Source: a virus
Length of the DNA stretch: 40,740 nt
IMG/VR virus record: IMGVR_UViG_3300034355_000374
Location: 1 to 40,740 of that record
Direction: 5' to 3' (one strand)
Notes under the pieces: generated by a model
What the model saw: the letters and a program-made list of their open reading frames with translations, nothing else
Databases searched by the model: none
What the model was told of the DNA's origin: nothing
Part shown: positions 23,627 through 30,394 of the stretch, one piece after another
Layout of the letters: each line of letters opens with the position of its first letter
Numbering within the stretch: position 1 is the stretch's first letter
Made by a program: the position numbers and the translations under genes

Positions 23627-25558
23627 TTAATCTTGTTTATGATAAAAAAATGATACGTCTGTGTCTGCGGGTAAGTCCAGTCCGGGCGCCCATGGTATCG
23701 GCGCACCCATTAAAGCGCTTACCTTTTCTGGGTCTGTTATGCCGTCGGCGTCGATTACAACTTCATCATGTACGGACATCGCGATGTAGGTCCTCTCCAA
23801 TCGAAGCATAGCTTCTGCAAGGCAGTCTCTCGCGATGGCCTGAACGATGTTCTCCACCAACTTACCGCCGTAGGTCTCAACGTGCTGCCAGCGTTTAGTT
23901 GTTTGGTCCATGCCCTCATATCGCAGTTGATAACTGCCGAACTTGCCCGGCACCGCTTTGGCTTTGTAGTAAGCCAGCTCTCTGCCACTTGGCAACTTCA
24001 CGAACAGGATCCCGCGAGAAGTTTTGAACCGCACCCGCCCACAGCGCGTTGAGGTCTCTATACCATTCTGTACGGCTTCGATGGCTGCGGTCTCTACATC
24101 TTTCCACAGTGCTACGATACGAGGACTTGAGCGACGCCATGCGCTTACAAGACCGGGTAACTCTTCTTCAGTCAAACCCTTGTCCAAAGCGCCCATCTGG
24201 ATAAGTGCACCGACTCCACCTTGATACCCAAGTGCGAGCTCTGCCACTTTACCCCGCTGCCTCATGGACTTATCAATCGTTTCCAGCGGTATGCGGAACA
24301 TTTGAGAAGCGGAAGCTTTGTAGATGTCACCACCGGAAGCGAAGACATCCATGCGCCAAGTCTCTTTTGCCAGCCAAGCGATTACACGGGCTTCAATGGC
24401 TTTGAAGTCGGAACAGATTAGCTTACGCCCAGGTGAAGCGGTTAAAGCTGTACGGATAAGTTGACTTAAAACGTCGGTCACTTGGCCCCACAACAATTCC
24501 ACCATCTCCAAGTCTCCACGTCTCACTATCTCGCGCGCCTCCTCCAACATCTTCATGCTGTTCTTGGCGAGGTTCTGCACTTGCACACCGCGACCGGCCC
24601 AGCGGCCTGTGCGGTTGGCTCCGTAGAATTGAAGCAGCCCGCGAATGCGTGAGTCCTCACAAACCATCTCAAGCATAGTGGCGTACTTCTTAATGCTGGT
24701 CTTGCCGAGCTCTTGCCGGATATCAAGCACACGACGGATAACGTCAGAGTCCGCGGCTTTAAGAAGTTCTGGGAGCGTCTCTTTGTTCAAGGTCGTAACC
24801 TCTTGGTCCATAGCAGCGCTTAACCACTCCTTCAACTGCGCCCCGCTGTTCGGATTATCGAGTCCGGTCAACTCCTCTGCTTCGCGCATTAATTTCGCGG
24901 AGTAGTCCAGATAGATTTGCAGGGCGTTCTTAACGAACATCTTATCAAGTCGAATGCCATAGTCGTTGATGTCCTGGTCAAGCACCCATAAACGCTTTTC
25001 GTTCTCGGGTATGTTGAACCACTTAATGCTGTCACGAATAGCGGTTTCCACACGCACGTCCTGCTTGCAGTAATCAACGAACTGCTGCCACTTCTCCGCG
25101 TCGTGTTCAGGCAAGTTGCGTGTGCGCATGCCGTTAGCATTACTCGGCTTGCAGGGCACCGAGAAGTAGCGGATAAGTGCTTTACCCGACTTGTCTTTTT
25201 GCTCCTTGATATCAAGCACTCTGGCAACGGTGTCGAGGTCCATAGGTAGTCCAAGCATGGAGGCTTTTACCATTGTGCATTCCCACTGATCTGCAGGCAG
25301 GTCGATACCGAAGTGCTTGCTTAAACACACCCTTTCAAAGTTGGCGTTATATGCTGTTTTCAGATAGGAAGGTTCGGTAAGCATCCATTTGAACGCATCG
25401 GAGGTAAGGTCTTCACCGCTCACTTGCACAGGCCTGTCGTCTATGCGATACGCGATAACAAGCACTTCGAAGTTTGGAGATTCGACGTACTTATACACCC
25501 CGCACTTCTTCAAGTCGTAGTCGCTATAAGTCTCTATGTCGATGGATAGTGTAGGCAT
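23627..25558 (-). CDS. polA: Family A DNA polymerase with 3'-5' exonuclease
   Basis: The gene encodes 643 residues. The N-terminus starts with the exonuclease motif MPTLSIDIETYSDYDL (D7, E9), followed by a C-terminal exo segment (FVDYCKQDVRVETAI). The polymerase domain shows motif A near 384 (LICSDFKAIEARVIAWL), motif B near 430 (RQRGKVAELALGYQGG) and motif C near 596 (MSVHDEVVI). The length is typical of short phage family A polymerases lacking a 5' nuclease. The adjacent sliding-clamp-like gene overlaps by one base at 25558. It would be the replicative polymerase of the phage. Confidence 0.95.
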   Translation of the reverse strand: MPTLSIDIETYSDYDLKKCGVYKYVESPNFEVLVIAYRIDDRPVQVSGEDLTSDAFKWMLTEPSYLKTAYNANFERVCLSKHFGIDLPADQWECTMVKASMLGLPMDLDTVARVLDIKEQKDKSGKALIRYFSVPCKPSNANGMRTRNLPEHDAEKWQQFVDYCKQDVRVETAIRDSIKWFNIPENEKRLWVLDQDINDYGIRLDKMFVKNALQIYLDYSAKLMREAEELTGLDNPNSGAQLKEWLSAAMDQEVTTLNKETLPELLKAADSDVIRRVLDIRQELGKTSIKKYATMLEMVCEDSRIRGLLQFYGANRTGRWAGRGVQVQNLAKNSMKMLEEAREIVRRGDLEMVELLWGQVTDVLSQLIRTALTASPGRKLICSDFKAIEARVIAWLAKETWRMDVFASGGDIYKASASQMFRIPLETIDKSMRQRGKVAELALGYQGGVGALIQMGALDKGLTEEELPGLVSAWRRSSPRIVALWKDVETAAIEAVQNGIETSTRCGRVRFKTSRGILFVKLPSGRELAYYKAKAVPGKFGSYQLRYEGMDQTTKRWQHVETYGGKLVENIVQAIARDCLAEAMLRLERTYIAMSVHDEVVIDADGITDPEKVSALMGAPIPWAPGLDLPADTDVSFFYHKQD

Positions 25559-26163
25559 TACAGTAAATCGTCTATATTATCTTCAACGAACGTAGGTTGT
25601 AGCGGTGCGACGTATTCATCAAACGCCAGAGGCATCAGGATGACACGAGTGCCAGCGATCATATCGGGATGCGTGATACGGATAGCACGGTTTGAGGCTT
25701 CAAACCCTAAACAGATCCGCTCCGAGAATTTCTTAGTGTCAAACTTCAAAGCCTTGTACACGTCAGCTAATAACATCGGATTGAGCCCGATATACTCCAC
25801 AGCTCCAAGCGGCTTATCTTCCGCAGGAAGTACGGTTTCAACGTCAGGGTAACGCCCTTGCGCAGCTTCGATAAACTCTTCGGGCGTAAGCATCTGAACG
25901 GATAATTTCGATTTAACCCCGCGAAGCGTGTTGTACGTCCGCATGATTACGGTCTCGCTGTGCAACTTGGAAGCAGCCCATTGTTCTGCGTCGATGTAAA
26001 GCTCTTCGCTGTCTGCGATAACGCCATCGCCAAATACTTCACAAGTAGGTATCTTAATGGCGGCCCATGCGTTTGTCACGTAGACAAAGCCGTTTCTGAT
26101 TTGTAAGTACCCGATATTGGGGCGTATTGGGTCTTTTCCTGCAATAAGGTGTAATGGTTTCAT
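25558..26163 (-). CDS. DNA sliding clamp-like protein
   Basis: From the ATG at 26161-26163 the gene encodes 201 residues (MKPLHLIAGKDPIRPNIGYL). The longer frame from 26247 covers the tRNA-like element and is rejected. The sequence has the pattern of DnaN-like clamp subunits: QIRNGFVYVTNAWAAIKIP, an acidic middle, IGLNPMLLADVYKALKF, and RICLGFEASNRAIRIT followed by VILMPLAFDEY, where bacterial clamps end MPMRL. It is about half the size of bacterial beta (around 370), so it may form a trimer or be reduced. It is placed right before the polymerase gene, which it probably keeps on DNA. Confidence 0.7.
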   Translation of the reverse strand: MKPLHLIAGKDPIRPNIGYLQIRNGFVYVTNAWAAIKIPTCEVFGDGVIADSEELYIDAEQWAASKLHSETVIMRTYNTLRGVKSKLSVQMLTPEEFIEAAQGRYPDVETVLPAEDKPLGAVEYIGLNPMLLADVYKALKFDTKKFSERICLGFEASNRAIRITHPDMIAGTRVILMPLAFDEYVAPLQPTFVEDNIDDLL

Positions 26164-26179
26164 GATATTTAAAAGTTTG

Positions 26180-26240
26180 TGGCAGTTGCGGGAATCGAAC
26201 CCGCGACCAGTTAACATGAAAAACTGATGACCGTCCTGCC
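26180..26240 (-). tRNA. tRNA-like element lacking a D-arm (CAT anticodon-like loop)
   Basis: The minus strand holds a perfect T-arm (GCGGG, loop TTCGATT, CCCGC at 26188-26204), a 3' acceptor strand AACTGCC with discriminator A, and a 5' partner GGCAG at 26236-26240. An anticodon-like hairpin (CAGTT/AACTG at 26208-26226) has CAT at 26216-26218 preceded by T. Only eight bases separate the acceptor and anticodon-like arms, so there is no D-arm. The outer two acceptor pairs near the T-arm mismatch and CCA is not encoded. It could be a degenerate tRNA, a remnant of a past integration site or a functional mimic. The start point is a guess. Confidence 0.5.
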
Positions 26241-26244
26241 GTTT

Positions 26245-26266
26245 CACCGAGTCGCTTAACTCGGTG
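26245..26266. other. 8-bp perfect hairpin beside the tRNA-like element
   Basis: CACCGAGT and ACTCGGTG form eight perfect pairs with a six-base loop. It lies four bases from the tRNA-like acceptor strand. The gap 26164-26327 between the ssDNA-binding gene and the clamp gene therefore contains two or three structured RNA elements and no gene. The hairpin may be a processing site, or part of the same RNA. It has no T tract after it on the minus strand. Confidence 0.6.
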
Positions 26267-26327
26267 AGATTCTGAATTCAACTTAAAAGAACTAATCCAA
26301 GATTAAGGCTTGGCCCCTTAGCAATTT

Positions 26328-26906
26328 TTACATGAAGTCGTCTTCATCTTCAACCCCGCCGATCAATTCAGCGAAGTCGGACTCTGCTGTGCCGCGACCG
26401 CCTAAAGGCTCTCCATCGGCTACCTTCATGATGTGATTAAGTCCGCAGGCCACGCCTTTGTTGCCGCTGGCATCGTAAGGGTAGAATGTTACCGAAGCGA
26501 AGGCATAGCATCCGCTGTACACTTGGTCCTGGTCCATGATTGGATTAGCAGAGCGGTCAACAACACCAGGCTTGGTTTTGGCGGACGCGCTTACGAAATA
26601 ACAATTCTCGTAAGCCGGGTCTTCCGGACGGTCGATGTCACCATCGCGCAGCGGTGTCTTCAAGTTCGCAGGAACTTTACCGCCCCACTTGCTTGTTTTG
26701 CCTTGCACCTTCGCGGCTTCAATGGCGGCCTTGATTTTATCCAAGGTCTTTTTGTCCTCTTTCGGGATAATCAGCGAAGCGCTGTACTTCGGTTCGCCGC
26801 CTTCATTGGCTGCGGATGGCTGCCAGACGTGCAGGTAAGAGAGTCGCACCTTTCCGGTGACCACTTTCGTCTGTTGAAGTGGATTTTTGTTTTCTGTTTG
26901 TGTCAT
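26328..26906 (-). CDS. DUF2815-like ssDNA-binding protein
   Basis: This 192-residue protein fits the DUF2815 family: VVTGKVRLSYLHVWQPSAAN, then YSASLIIPKEDKKTLDKIKA, LRDGDIDRPEDPAYENCYFV (the conserved RDGD.....P.Y.n.yf), KPGVVDRSANPI and the acidic C-terminus (EDEDDFM). Family members sit next to DUF2800 and family A polymerase in phages. Their fold and acidic tail resemble single-stranded DNA-binding proteins such as T7 gp2.5. It likely coats ssDNA at the fork. The gene is 22 bases downstream of the DUF2800 gene. Confidence 0.88.
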   Translation of the reverse strand: MTQTENKNPLQQTKVVTGKVRLSYLHVWQPSAANEGGEPKYSASLIIPKEDKKTLDKIKAAIEAAKVQGKTSKWGGKVPANLKTPLRDGDIDRPEDPAYENCYFVSASAKTKPGVVDRSANPIMDQDQVYSGCYAFASVTFYPYDASGNKGVACGLNHIMKVADGEPLGGRGTAESDFAELIGGVEDEDDFM

Positions 26907-26928
26907 TTTTGACGTTTTAACGGGTGAA

Positions 26929-28104
26929 CTAATTATCGATTTCTATGTATTCGGCGAAGTCGGAGGCGGCTCCTTTCGCGCTGTGGTATTCAGGGCGTTT
27001 GTCGGTTTCAGGCACAAGTGTTGGTTTACCTGCGGGCTTGATTAAGAGCGGGCCTACAAGCTCGTCGAATGTCTTTTTACCGAGCTTCTTTTCCATGTCG
27101 GTAATACCTTTCAACTTGCGGTTGTAGTAGTCCTCTTCGCTTAATCCTTGACCGCTGTAAACACTTGCGACTTTTGATTCATCGGAGTATTGGCGGTTGC
27201 TTCTGCCTTCAACCAATTTGAATCCGGGCCAGTGCTTATCGTTGTTCACGGCTTCGAGCAAGGCGAAGTCTTCAACGGCACTAATCCATTTGGTGAAGAA
27301 GTCCGCACGCTTTAAGATGTCGCTCACTTCTTCATCGGTTAAGAGATTACCTGCTTTGAATTCGTACTTGGCAAGTTCAAGATTGTAGTCAGCAAGTGCG
27401 CGGCATTGTGCTTTAGCTTTACAGAAGCGGCAGTGATCACCGACAACAAACTCACCTGTTCCTTCGAAGGCTGCTTTAGCAGTCGGGATGACGAACTCTT
27501 CACCCCACGTGTGCAGTTCTGCGGCATCGATTGACCAGGAAGAGGTGTTATCTATACGAGGTTGGAAGATTGTCAGTCGAACTTCTTTGATGTCGTAGAG
27601 GAAGTCGTAGGACTCAAGCACACCCAAACCGTATAGCATGAGCTGCTTGTTTTTCTCTGAACTTACCGGAACGCCTTTGCCGTACTTCAAGTCTATGATT
27701 TCAAGTAAATCATCTGAAACGATTACGACGTCTCCGGTGCCGAAGCCTTCGGGCAAGTACTTGGTTAAATCAATTTTCTTTTCAAGCACGATTTGCGCGT
27801 CGCTGTTACGACTCAAGGCTTCATTGTAGCGCTCCACGACAAAAGCAGCGTAGTCTTCACAATGTTGTTGCATTGTCTCGTTGTAGAACTTATCGGCTTT
27901 GATTTCCTTGGGTTTGGAGGCATAGGCCTTCTTGGTCATCAAACCAAGCGTGTTTAAGATAATCAATTCACCGAGGGAGTGTGCGAGTGTCCCTTCTTCC
28001 GCTGCTTCACTTGTGCGGTCAGGGAACGCCTCTTCCAATCGAACGGAAGGGGTGCACGTGAGCCATCGCGAAGCAGCGGAGGGAGATAGGAGGGCGTGTG
28101 CCAT
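26929..28104 (-). CDS. DUF2800 / Cas4-like PD-(D/E)XK nuclease
   Basis: This 391-residue protein starts like DUF2800 proteins (MAHALLSPSAASRWLTCTPS), then EGTLAHSLGELI. The nuclease core has GTGDVVIVSDDLLEIIDLKY (the GxxD and DxK motifs, about residues 120-140) and KQLMLYGLGV. A cysteine cluster, DHCRFCKAKAQCRA (about 224-236), could bind an iron-sulphur cluster as in RecB/Cas4-type nucleases. The C-terminus carries the helicase-associated tail. It overlaps the 118-residue gene upstream by one base. It probably processes DNA ends in recombination-dependent replication. Its adjacency to DUF2815 and polymerase is a conserved arrangement. Confidence 0.92.
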   Translation of the reverse strand: MAHALLSPSAASRWLTCTPSVRLEEAFPDRTSEAAEEGTLAHSLGELIILNTLGLMTKKAYASKPKEIKADKFYNETMQQHCEDYAAFVVERYNEALSRNSDAQIVLEKKIDLTKYLPEGFGTGDVVIVSDDLLEIIDLKYGKGVPVSSEKNKQLMLYGLGVLESYDFLYDIKEVRLTIFQPRIDNTSSWSIDAAELHTWGEEFVIPTAKAAFEGTGEFVVGDHCRFCKAKAQCRALADYNLELAKYEFKAGNLLTDEEVSDILKRADFFTKWISAVEDFALLEAVNNDKHWPGFKLVEGRSNRQYSDESKVASVYSGQGLSEEDYYNRKLKGITDMEKKLGKKTFDELVGPLLIKPAGKPTLVPETDKRPEYHSAKGAASDFAEYIEIDN

Positions 28105-28460
28105 TATGCTGCAAGTTTTTTCAGTTCAGTAATAGCATCAGCGTAGTGTTCAGCAGACAGAGCAGTAACACTTGCAGCACCGAAGGAAGAGAGCACAGAA
28201 CGGATTTGGTCCGGTGTAGCGCCGTTTTCGCGCACTTCTTTAGCCACTGCGCGGACTTGGTCTGCGTCGATTTCTGCGGGCTTGGGTGCTTCGGGTTTTG
28301 GTGCTTCGGTCTGCTTAACAGACTCGGCCTTTTTAGGAGCCTGGCGTGGTGCTTCTTGCACTTCTGCGGGTGTGGTGTCTTCGCCATGCAATACGGCGAT
28401 GAATGCTTTTAAAGCGTCGAGGTTGCGTTGCGTCGGGTTGACGTCGAGAGAGATTGTCAT
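28104..28460 (-). CDS. Pro/Ala-rich protein with C-terminal helical domain
   Basis: The gene encodes 118 residues in three parts: an N-terminal helix (NLDALKAFIAVLHGEDTTP), a disordered linker with repeated EAPKPEAPKP-type units, and a C-terminal helical domain (DQIRSVLSSFGAASVTALSA, HYADAITELKKL) of a type common at the end of phage ssDNA-annealing or accessory proteins. The C-terminal domain could bind DNA or another replication protein. The gene is coupled to the DUF2800 gene by a one-base overlap. Confidence 0.72.
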   Translation of the reverse strand: MTISLDVNPTQRNLDALKAFIAVLHGEDTTPAEVQEAPRQAPKKAESVKQTEAPKPEAPKPAEIDADQVRAVAKEVRENGATPDQIRSVLSSFGAASVTALSAEHYADAITELKKLAA

Positions 28461-28482
28461 ATATGTTTGTTTTAAAGGTTTC

Positions 28483-28680
28483 TTAATCCATTGTGTGCAC
28501 TTTGCAGTAGGTCATGTCCAGCCGTTTGCGTCTCAAGTCAATGAGTTGCATAACTTCATCGAGAGCCTTGCCGGTGTAGATGTGTTCTGCCCATTGTGCG
28601 CAGGTCTCAAGTTGCAGGTGCGTCTTGCATGAGTCGATAATACTGGCGACTCGCGGGTGTATTGTTTCAGGCGTTTCCAT
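28483..28680 (-). CDS. Small early protein of unknown function
   Basis: The gene encodes 65 residues, helical, with a central LQLETCAQWAEHIYTGKALD. It overlaps the gene upstream by 14 bases and lies 22 bases before the Pro/Ala-rich gene. No domain recognised. The position in the early operon, between the regulatory genes and the replication module, is the only clue. Confidence 0.6.
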   Translation of the reverse strand: METPETIHPRVASIIDSCKTHLQLETCAQWAEHIYTGKALDEVMQLIDLRRKRLDMTYCKVHTMD

Positions 28681-28915
28681 AAGCGATTAATTCACAGCGT
28701 TTGATAAGTGATTGATTAAACAGGTCGTTGCAGTGCGATGTAGCAAGCCAAGCAGAACCGGTTTGCGCTAATATCTTTTTATGCAGATGAGTCTGGATAA
28801 GTCCTTCGGTGACAGATAACTGCCAGCCAAGCTTTGCGGATTGAATTTGTTCACTCAACCACTTCACGTTAAGCAGGTAGGGCCTGCTGTTTTCGAAATT
28901 ATAGTTCTGTAACAT
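28667..28915 (-). CDS. Small early protein of unknown function
   Basis: From the ATG at 28913-28915 the gene encodes 82 residues (MLQNYNFENSRPYLLNVKWL). The TTG five codons upstream is less likely. Sequence includes QSAKLGWQLSVTEGLIQTHL and a C-terminal LIKRCELIAYGNA. It overlaps the small membrane protein gene by 17 bases and the 65-residue gene by 14 bases, so the three are closely coupled. Function unknown. Confidence 0.6.
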   Translation of the reverse strand: MLQNYNFENSRPYLLNVKWLSEQIQSAKLGWQLSVTEGLIQTHLHKKILAQTGSAWLATSHCNDLFNQSLIKRCELIAYGNA

Positions 28916-29039
28916 TGTTGTCTTTTTCAAGCATGAACATTAGAAAAGCCACTCCAAGCACTATCGCGGACGGGATACCAACCCAGCACAGCAAGCCGAT
29001 TATGAATTCAAAAGCTTCGTCGCCAAGTATTGTTCTCAT
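28899..29039 (-). CDS. 46-residue single-span membrane protein
   Basis: A short frame from ATG at 29037-29039 to TAA at 28899-28901. It encodes MRTILGDEAFEFIIGLLCW followed by a hydrophobic stretch through FLMFM and a charged end (LEKDNNVTEL), i.e. one or two membrane spans. The start overlaps the stop of the HTH gene (ATGA), which strongly suggests translational coupling. It is short and easily missed. Early membrane proteins of this size may block superinfection or depolarise the host, but no evidence separates these. Confidence 0.6.
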   Translation of the reverse strand: MRTILGDEAFEFIIGLLCWVGIPSAIVLGVAFLMFMLEKDNNVTEL

Positions 29040-29248
29040 GCCAGTGTGTATTTTCCGTTAGGTAATATTTTGATCTCTCCGCGCTTAACCATCTCGCGAA
29101 TAGTTGTGCGAGACCTGCCAAGTCTTCGCGCAGCTTGCGACTTGTTTTCCCAAATCTCTTGCAGTTGGTCCTGCGCCCGATAAAGAGCAACGGCCTTCTG
29201 TGCGGCAGCATCAAGCATCTGTTGAAGTTCTGTGCGGGAGAGTTCCAT
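29036..29248 (-). CDS. Small helix-turn-helix protein (excisionase-like)
   Basis: The gene encodes 70 residues. Helix-turn-helix region SQAARRLGRSRTTIREMVKR followed by GEIKILPNGKYTL, the strand that forms the wing in MerR/excisionase-like proteins. It is the second gene of the early operon and is 3 bases after the first HTH gene. It might act as an excisionase that directs the integrase, or as an early regulator. Its location away from int makes either possible. Confidence 0.72.
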   Translation of the reverse strand: MELSRTELQQMLDAAAQKAVALYRAQDQLQEIWENKSQAARRLGRSRTTIREMVKRGEIKILPNGKYTLA

Positions 29249-29251
29249 CGA

Positions 29252-29461
29252 TTACGCGGTTTCCAGTTCAATGATTTGGTTTTCTCGAAGTCCGGTGTGT
29301 TCTTCGATTAATCGGACTACACCGATTTGAGTGAGGCGCGGGTGGTTTTTTGCCCAGTATCGGCGAGCGGTGGACTCCGACACTCCGAGACGCACTGCTA
29401 AGAGATTCAGGAAGTTATCCGCGCTTTCAAATTTTATACGTGATTTTTTTGAGAGTTTCAT
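29252..29461 (-). CDS. Cro-like HTH regulator, first gene of the early operon
   Basis: The gene encodes 69 residues with a helix-turn-helix in NLLAVRLGVSESTARRYWAK, followed by VVRLIEEHTGLRENQIIELE. It is transcribed away from the repressor from a consensus promoter at 29509-29539, the position of Cro in lambdoid phages. It probably binds the operators at 29476-29535 and represses the repressor promoter. The start overlaps none of the operators and lies about 40 bases after the predicted RNA start. Confidence 0.75.
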   Translation of the reverse strand: MKLSKKSRIKFESADNFLNLLAVRLGVSESTARRYWAKNHPRLTQIGVVRLIEEHTGLRENQIIELETA

Positions 29462-29480
29462 CTAAAAAACTTTACTTTTG
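29448..29480 (+). promoter_or_regulatory. Candidate promoter of the repressor (TTTG, 21 bp, TACTTTTG)
   Basis: Plus-strand TTTG at 29448-29451 and TACTTTTG at 29473-29480, spaced 21 bases, fit the Bacteroidota -33 and -7 boxes. RNA would start near 29487 and run to the repressor at 29567. The promoter overlaps the start of the first early gene and points toward the early promoter, so the two are face to face. Confidence 0.55.
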
Positions 29481-29498
29481 GTTTCAGTTTTGGTTTCA
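29476..29498. promoter_or_regulatory. Direct-repeat operators (TTTTGGTTTCA twice)
   Basis: TTTTGGTTTCA occurs at 29476-29486 and 29488-29498, a 12-base period. The first copy starts inside the -7 box of the repressor promoter and the pair spans both predicted RNA starts. They are likely binding sites for the repressor or the Cro-like protein. Confidence 0.6.
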
Positions 29499-29508
29499 AT
29501 TCTGCAAA

Positions 29509-29539
29509 CAAATGTAAAACCAAGTTTTAAAACTTCAAA
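29509..29539 (-). promoter_or_regulatory. Early promoter (TTTG, 19 bp, TACATTTG)
   Basis: On the minus strand TTTG at 29536-29539 and TACATTTG at 29509-29516 are separated by exactly 19 bases, a perfect Bacteroidota promoter. It would start RNA near 29502 for the early operon (29461 downward). A 14-base palindrome lies entirely within the spacer. Confidence 0.8.
29522..29535. promoter_or_regulatory. Perfect 14-bp palindromic operator in the early promoter spacer
   Basis: AAGTTTTAAAACTT is its own reverse complement. It occupies 14 of the 19 spacer bases between the -33 and -7 boxes of the early promoter, so a bound protein would block polymerase. The likely ligand is the repressor at 29567 or the Cro-like protein. 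Confidence 0.75.
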
Positions 29540-29566
29540 ACTTTGTTCTATTTTATTTATTAACAA

Positions 29567-30025
29567 ATGGCTGTGGATAACATAGAAATATCGAATTTTA
29601 AAGAGGCTGTAAAGCACTTGAGAGTAACGGGCAAGATCCGCTACGATTCAGATATAGCAAAGGCTTTAGGTATCAGCAAAGGAAACCTATCAAGCTACCT
29701 GAACGGCAATTTAGAACCGAGTAAAAAGTTTTTAAATAAGTTCTATTCTCACTATAAATTAGAACCGATTTCGGGAATGGTGGATGAAGCGCGGGGAGAA
29801 TATAAAACAAAACCCGCGTTGAAATCGGTCAGTTCGGACCAAGCCAACGCGGTTTTGATGAACATTAACTCCTACGCTTTCGTTTCTGTGGAGCTGCTTT
29901 GCGAACTTTTGGCGAAGGTTTCCGAGCGCCCGTTGGATGAGATTCGGAAAAGAGCGCAGCAGTTAATATCTGACAGACGACAGCGAGTGGAAGAGGTCTT
30001 GAGACTGCTTGAAGATTTTTCATAA
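29567..30025 (+). CDS. CI-type repressor without peptidase domain
   Basis: This 152-residue protein has an N-terminal XRE-type helix-turn-helix (SDIAKALGISKGNLSSYLNG, about 28-47), then FLNKFYSHYKL. It lacks the S24 self-cleavage domain of lambda-like repressors. The C-terminal region is helical (VSVELLCELLAKV, then DEIRKRAQQLISDRRQRVEE) and may dimerise. It is divergent from the early operon, the position of a lysogeny repressor. Loss of the peptidase domain means that induction would need another route, for example an antirepressor. The ATG at 29567 is the first one after the operators. Confidence 0.82.
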   Translation: MAVDNIEISNFKEAVKHLRVTGKIRYDSDIAKALGISKGNLSSYLNGNLEPSKKFLNKFYSHYKLEPISGMVDEARGEYKTKPALKSVSSDQANAVLMNINSYAFVSVELLCELLAKVSERPLDEIRKRAQQLISDRRQRVEEVLRLLEDFS

Positions 30026-30070
30026 ATAAAAGGGTTAAGGTTAAGTAACGATGCATAAATGGTTAATATT

Positions 30071-30394
30071 ATGAGACTTATAATTTTTTTCACCCTGTTT
30101 TTGATGGCCTGCGGAGCGCGCCCGGAGCGAAATAATGCGGATACTTGGGCGATAACTTGGACCAAAGAGCATGTAAAAAAGAAAATGCAATTCCCGGAAG
30201 AAGCAGACTTTGGAAACAGGAAAGCAGAGGACTTGGGCGGCGGCGTTTACCGCGTGACTGGTGAATGCACAGGAAAGACCGCTTTAGGTTTGAAGAAGAT
30301 ACTAAAGTTCGATTACATCATGGAACACGACACGCTCAAGGACCCAAGCGAGCCGGGCGCGTGGAAAATTCTCACACAAGACGTCAGGGAGTAG
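30071..30394 (+). CDS. Lysogeny-module lipoprotein
   Basis: From the ATG at 30071 the gene encodes 107 residues with a lipoprotein signal (MRLIIFFTLFLMAC, Cys14) and a small mature domain including FPEEADFGNRKAEDLGGGVY and TGKTALGLKKILKFDYIMEH. A start four codons upstream is possible. It follows the repressor on the same strand with no promoter seen between them, so it is probably expressed in the lysogen. Envelope lipoproteins expressed from prophages often block superinfection. This is inference. It ends one base before the integrase stop. Confidence 0.72.
   Translation: MRLIIFFTLFLMACGARPERNNADTWAITWTKEHVKKKMQFPEEADFGNRKAEDLGGGVYRVTGECTGKTALGLKKILKFDYIMEHDTLKDPSEPGAWKILTQDVRE

Noticed and set aside
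29008-29271. 87-residue minus-strand frame overlapping the HTH gene
   Set aside because: It is in a different frame from the 70-residue HTH protein, which has a clear domain and correct overlaps.
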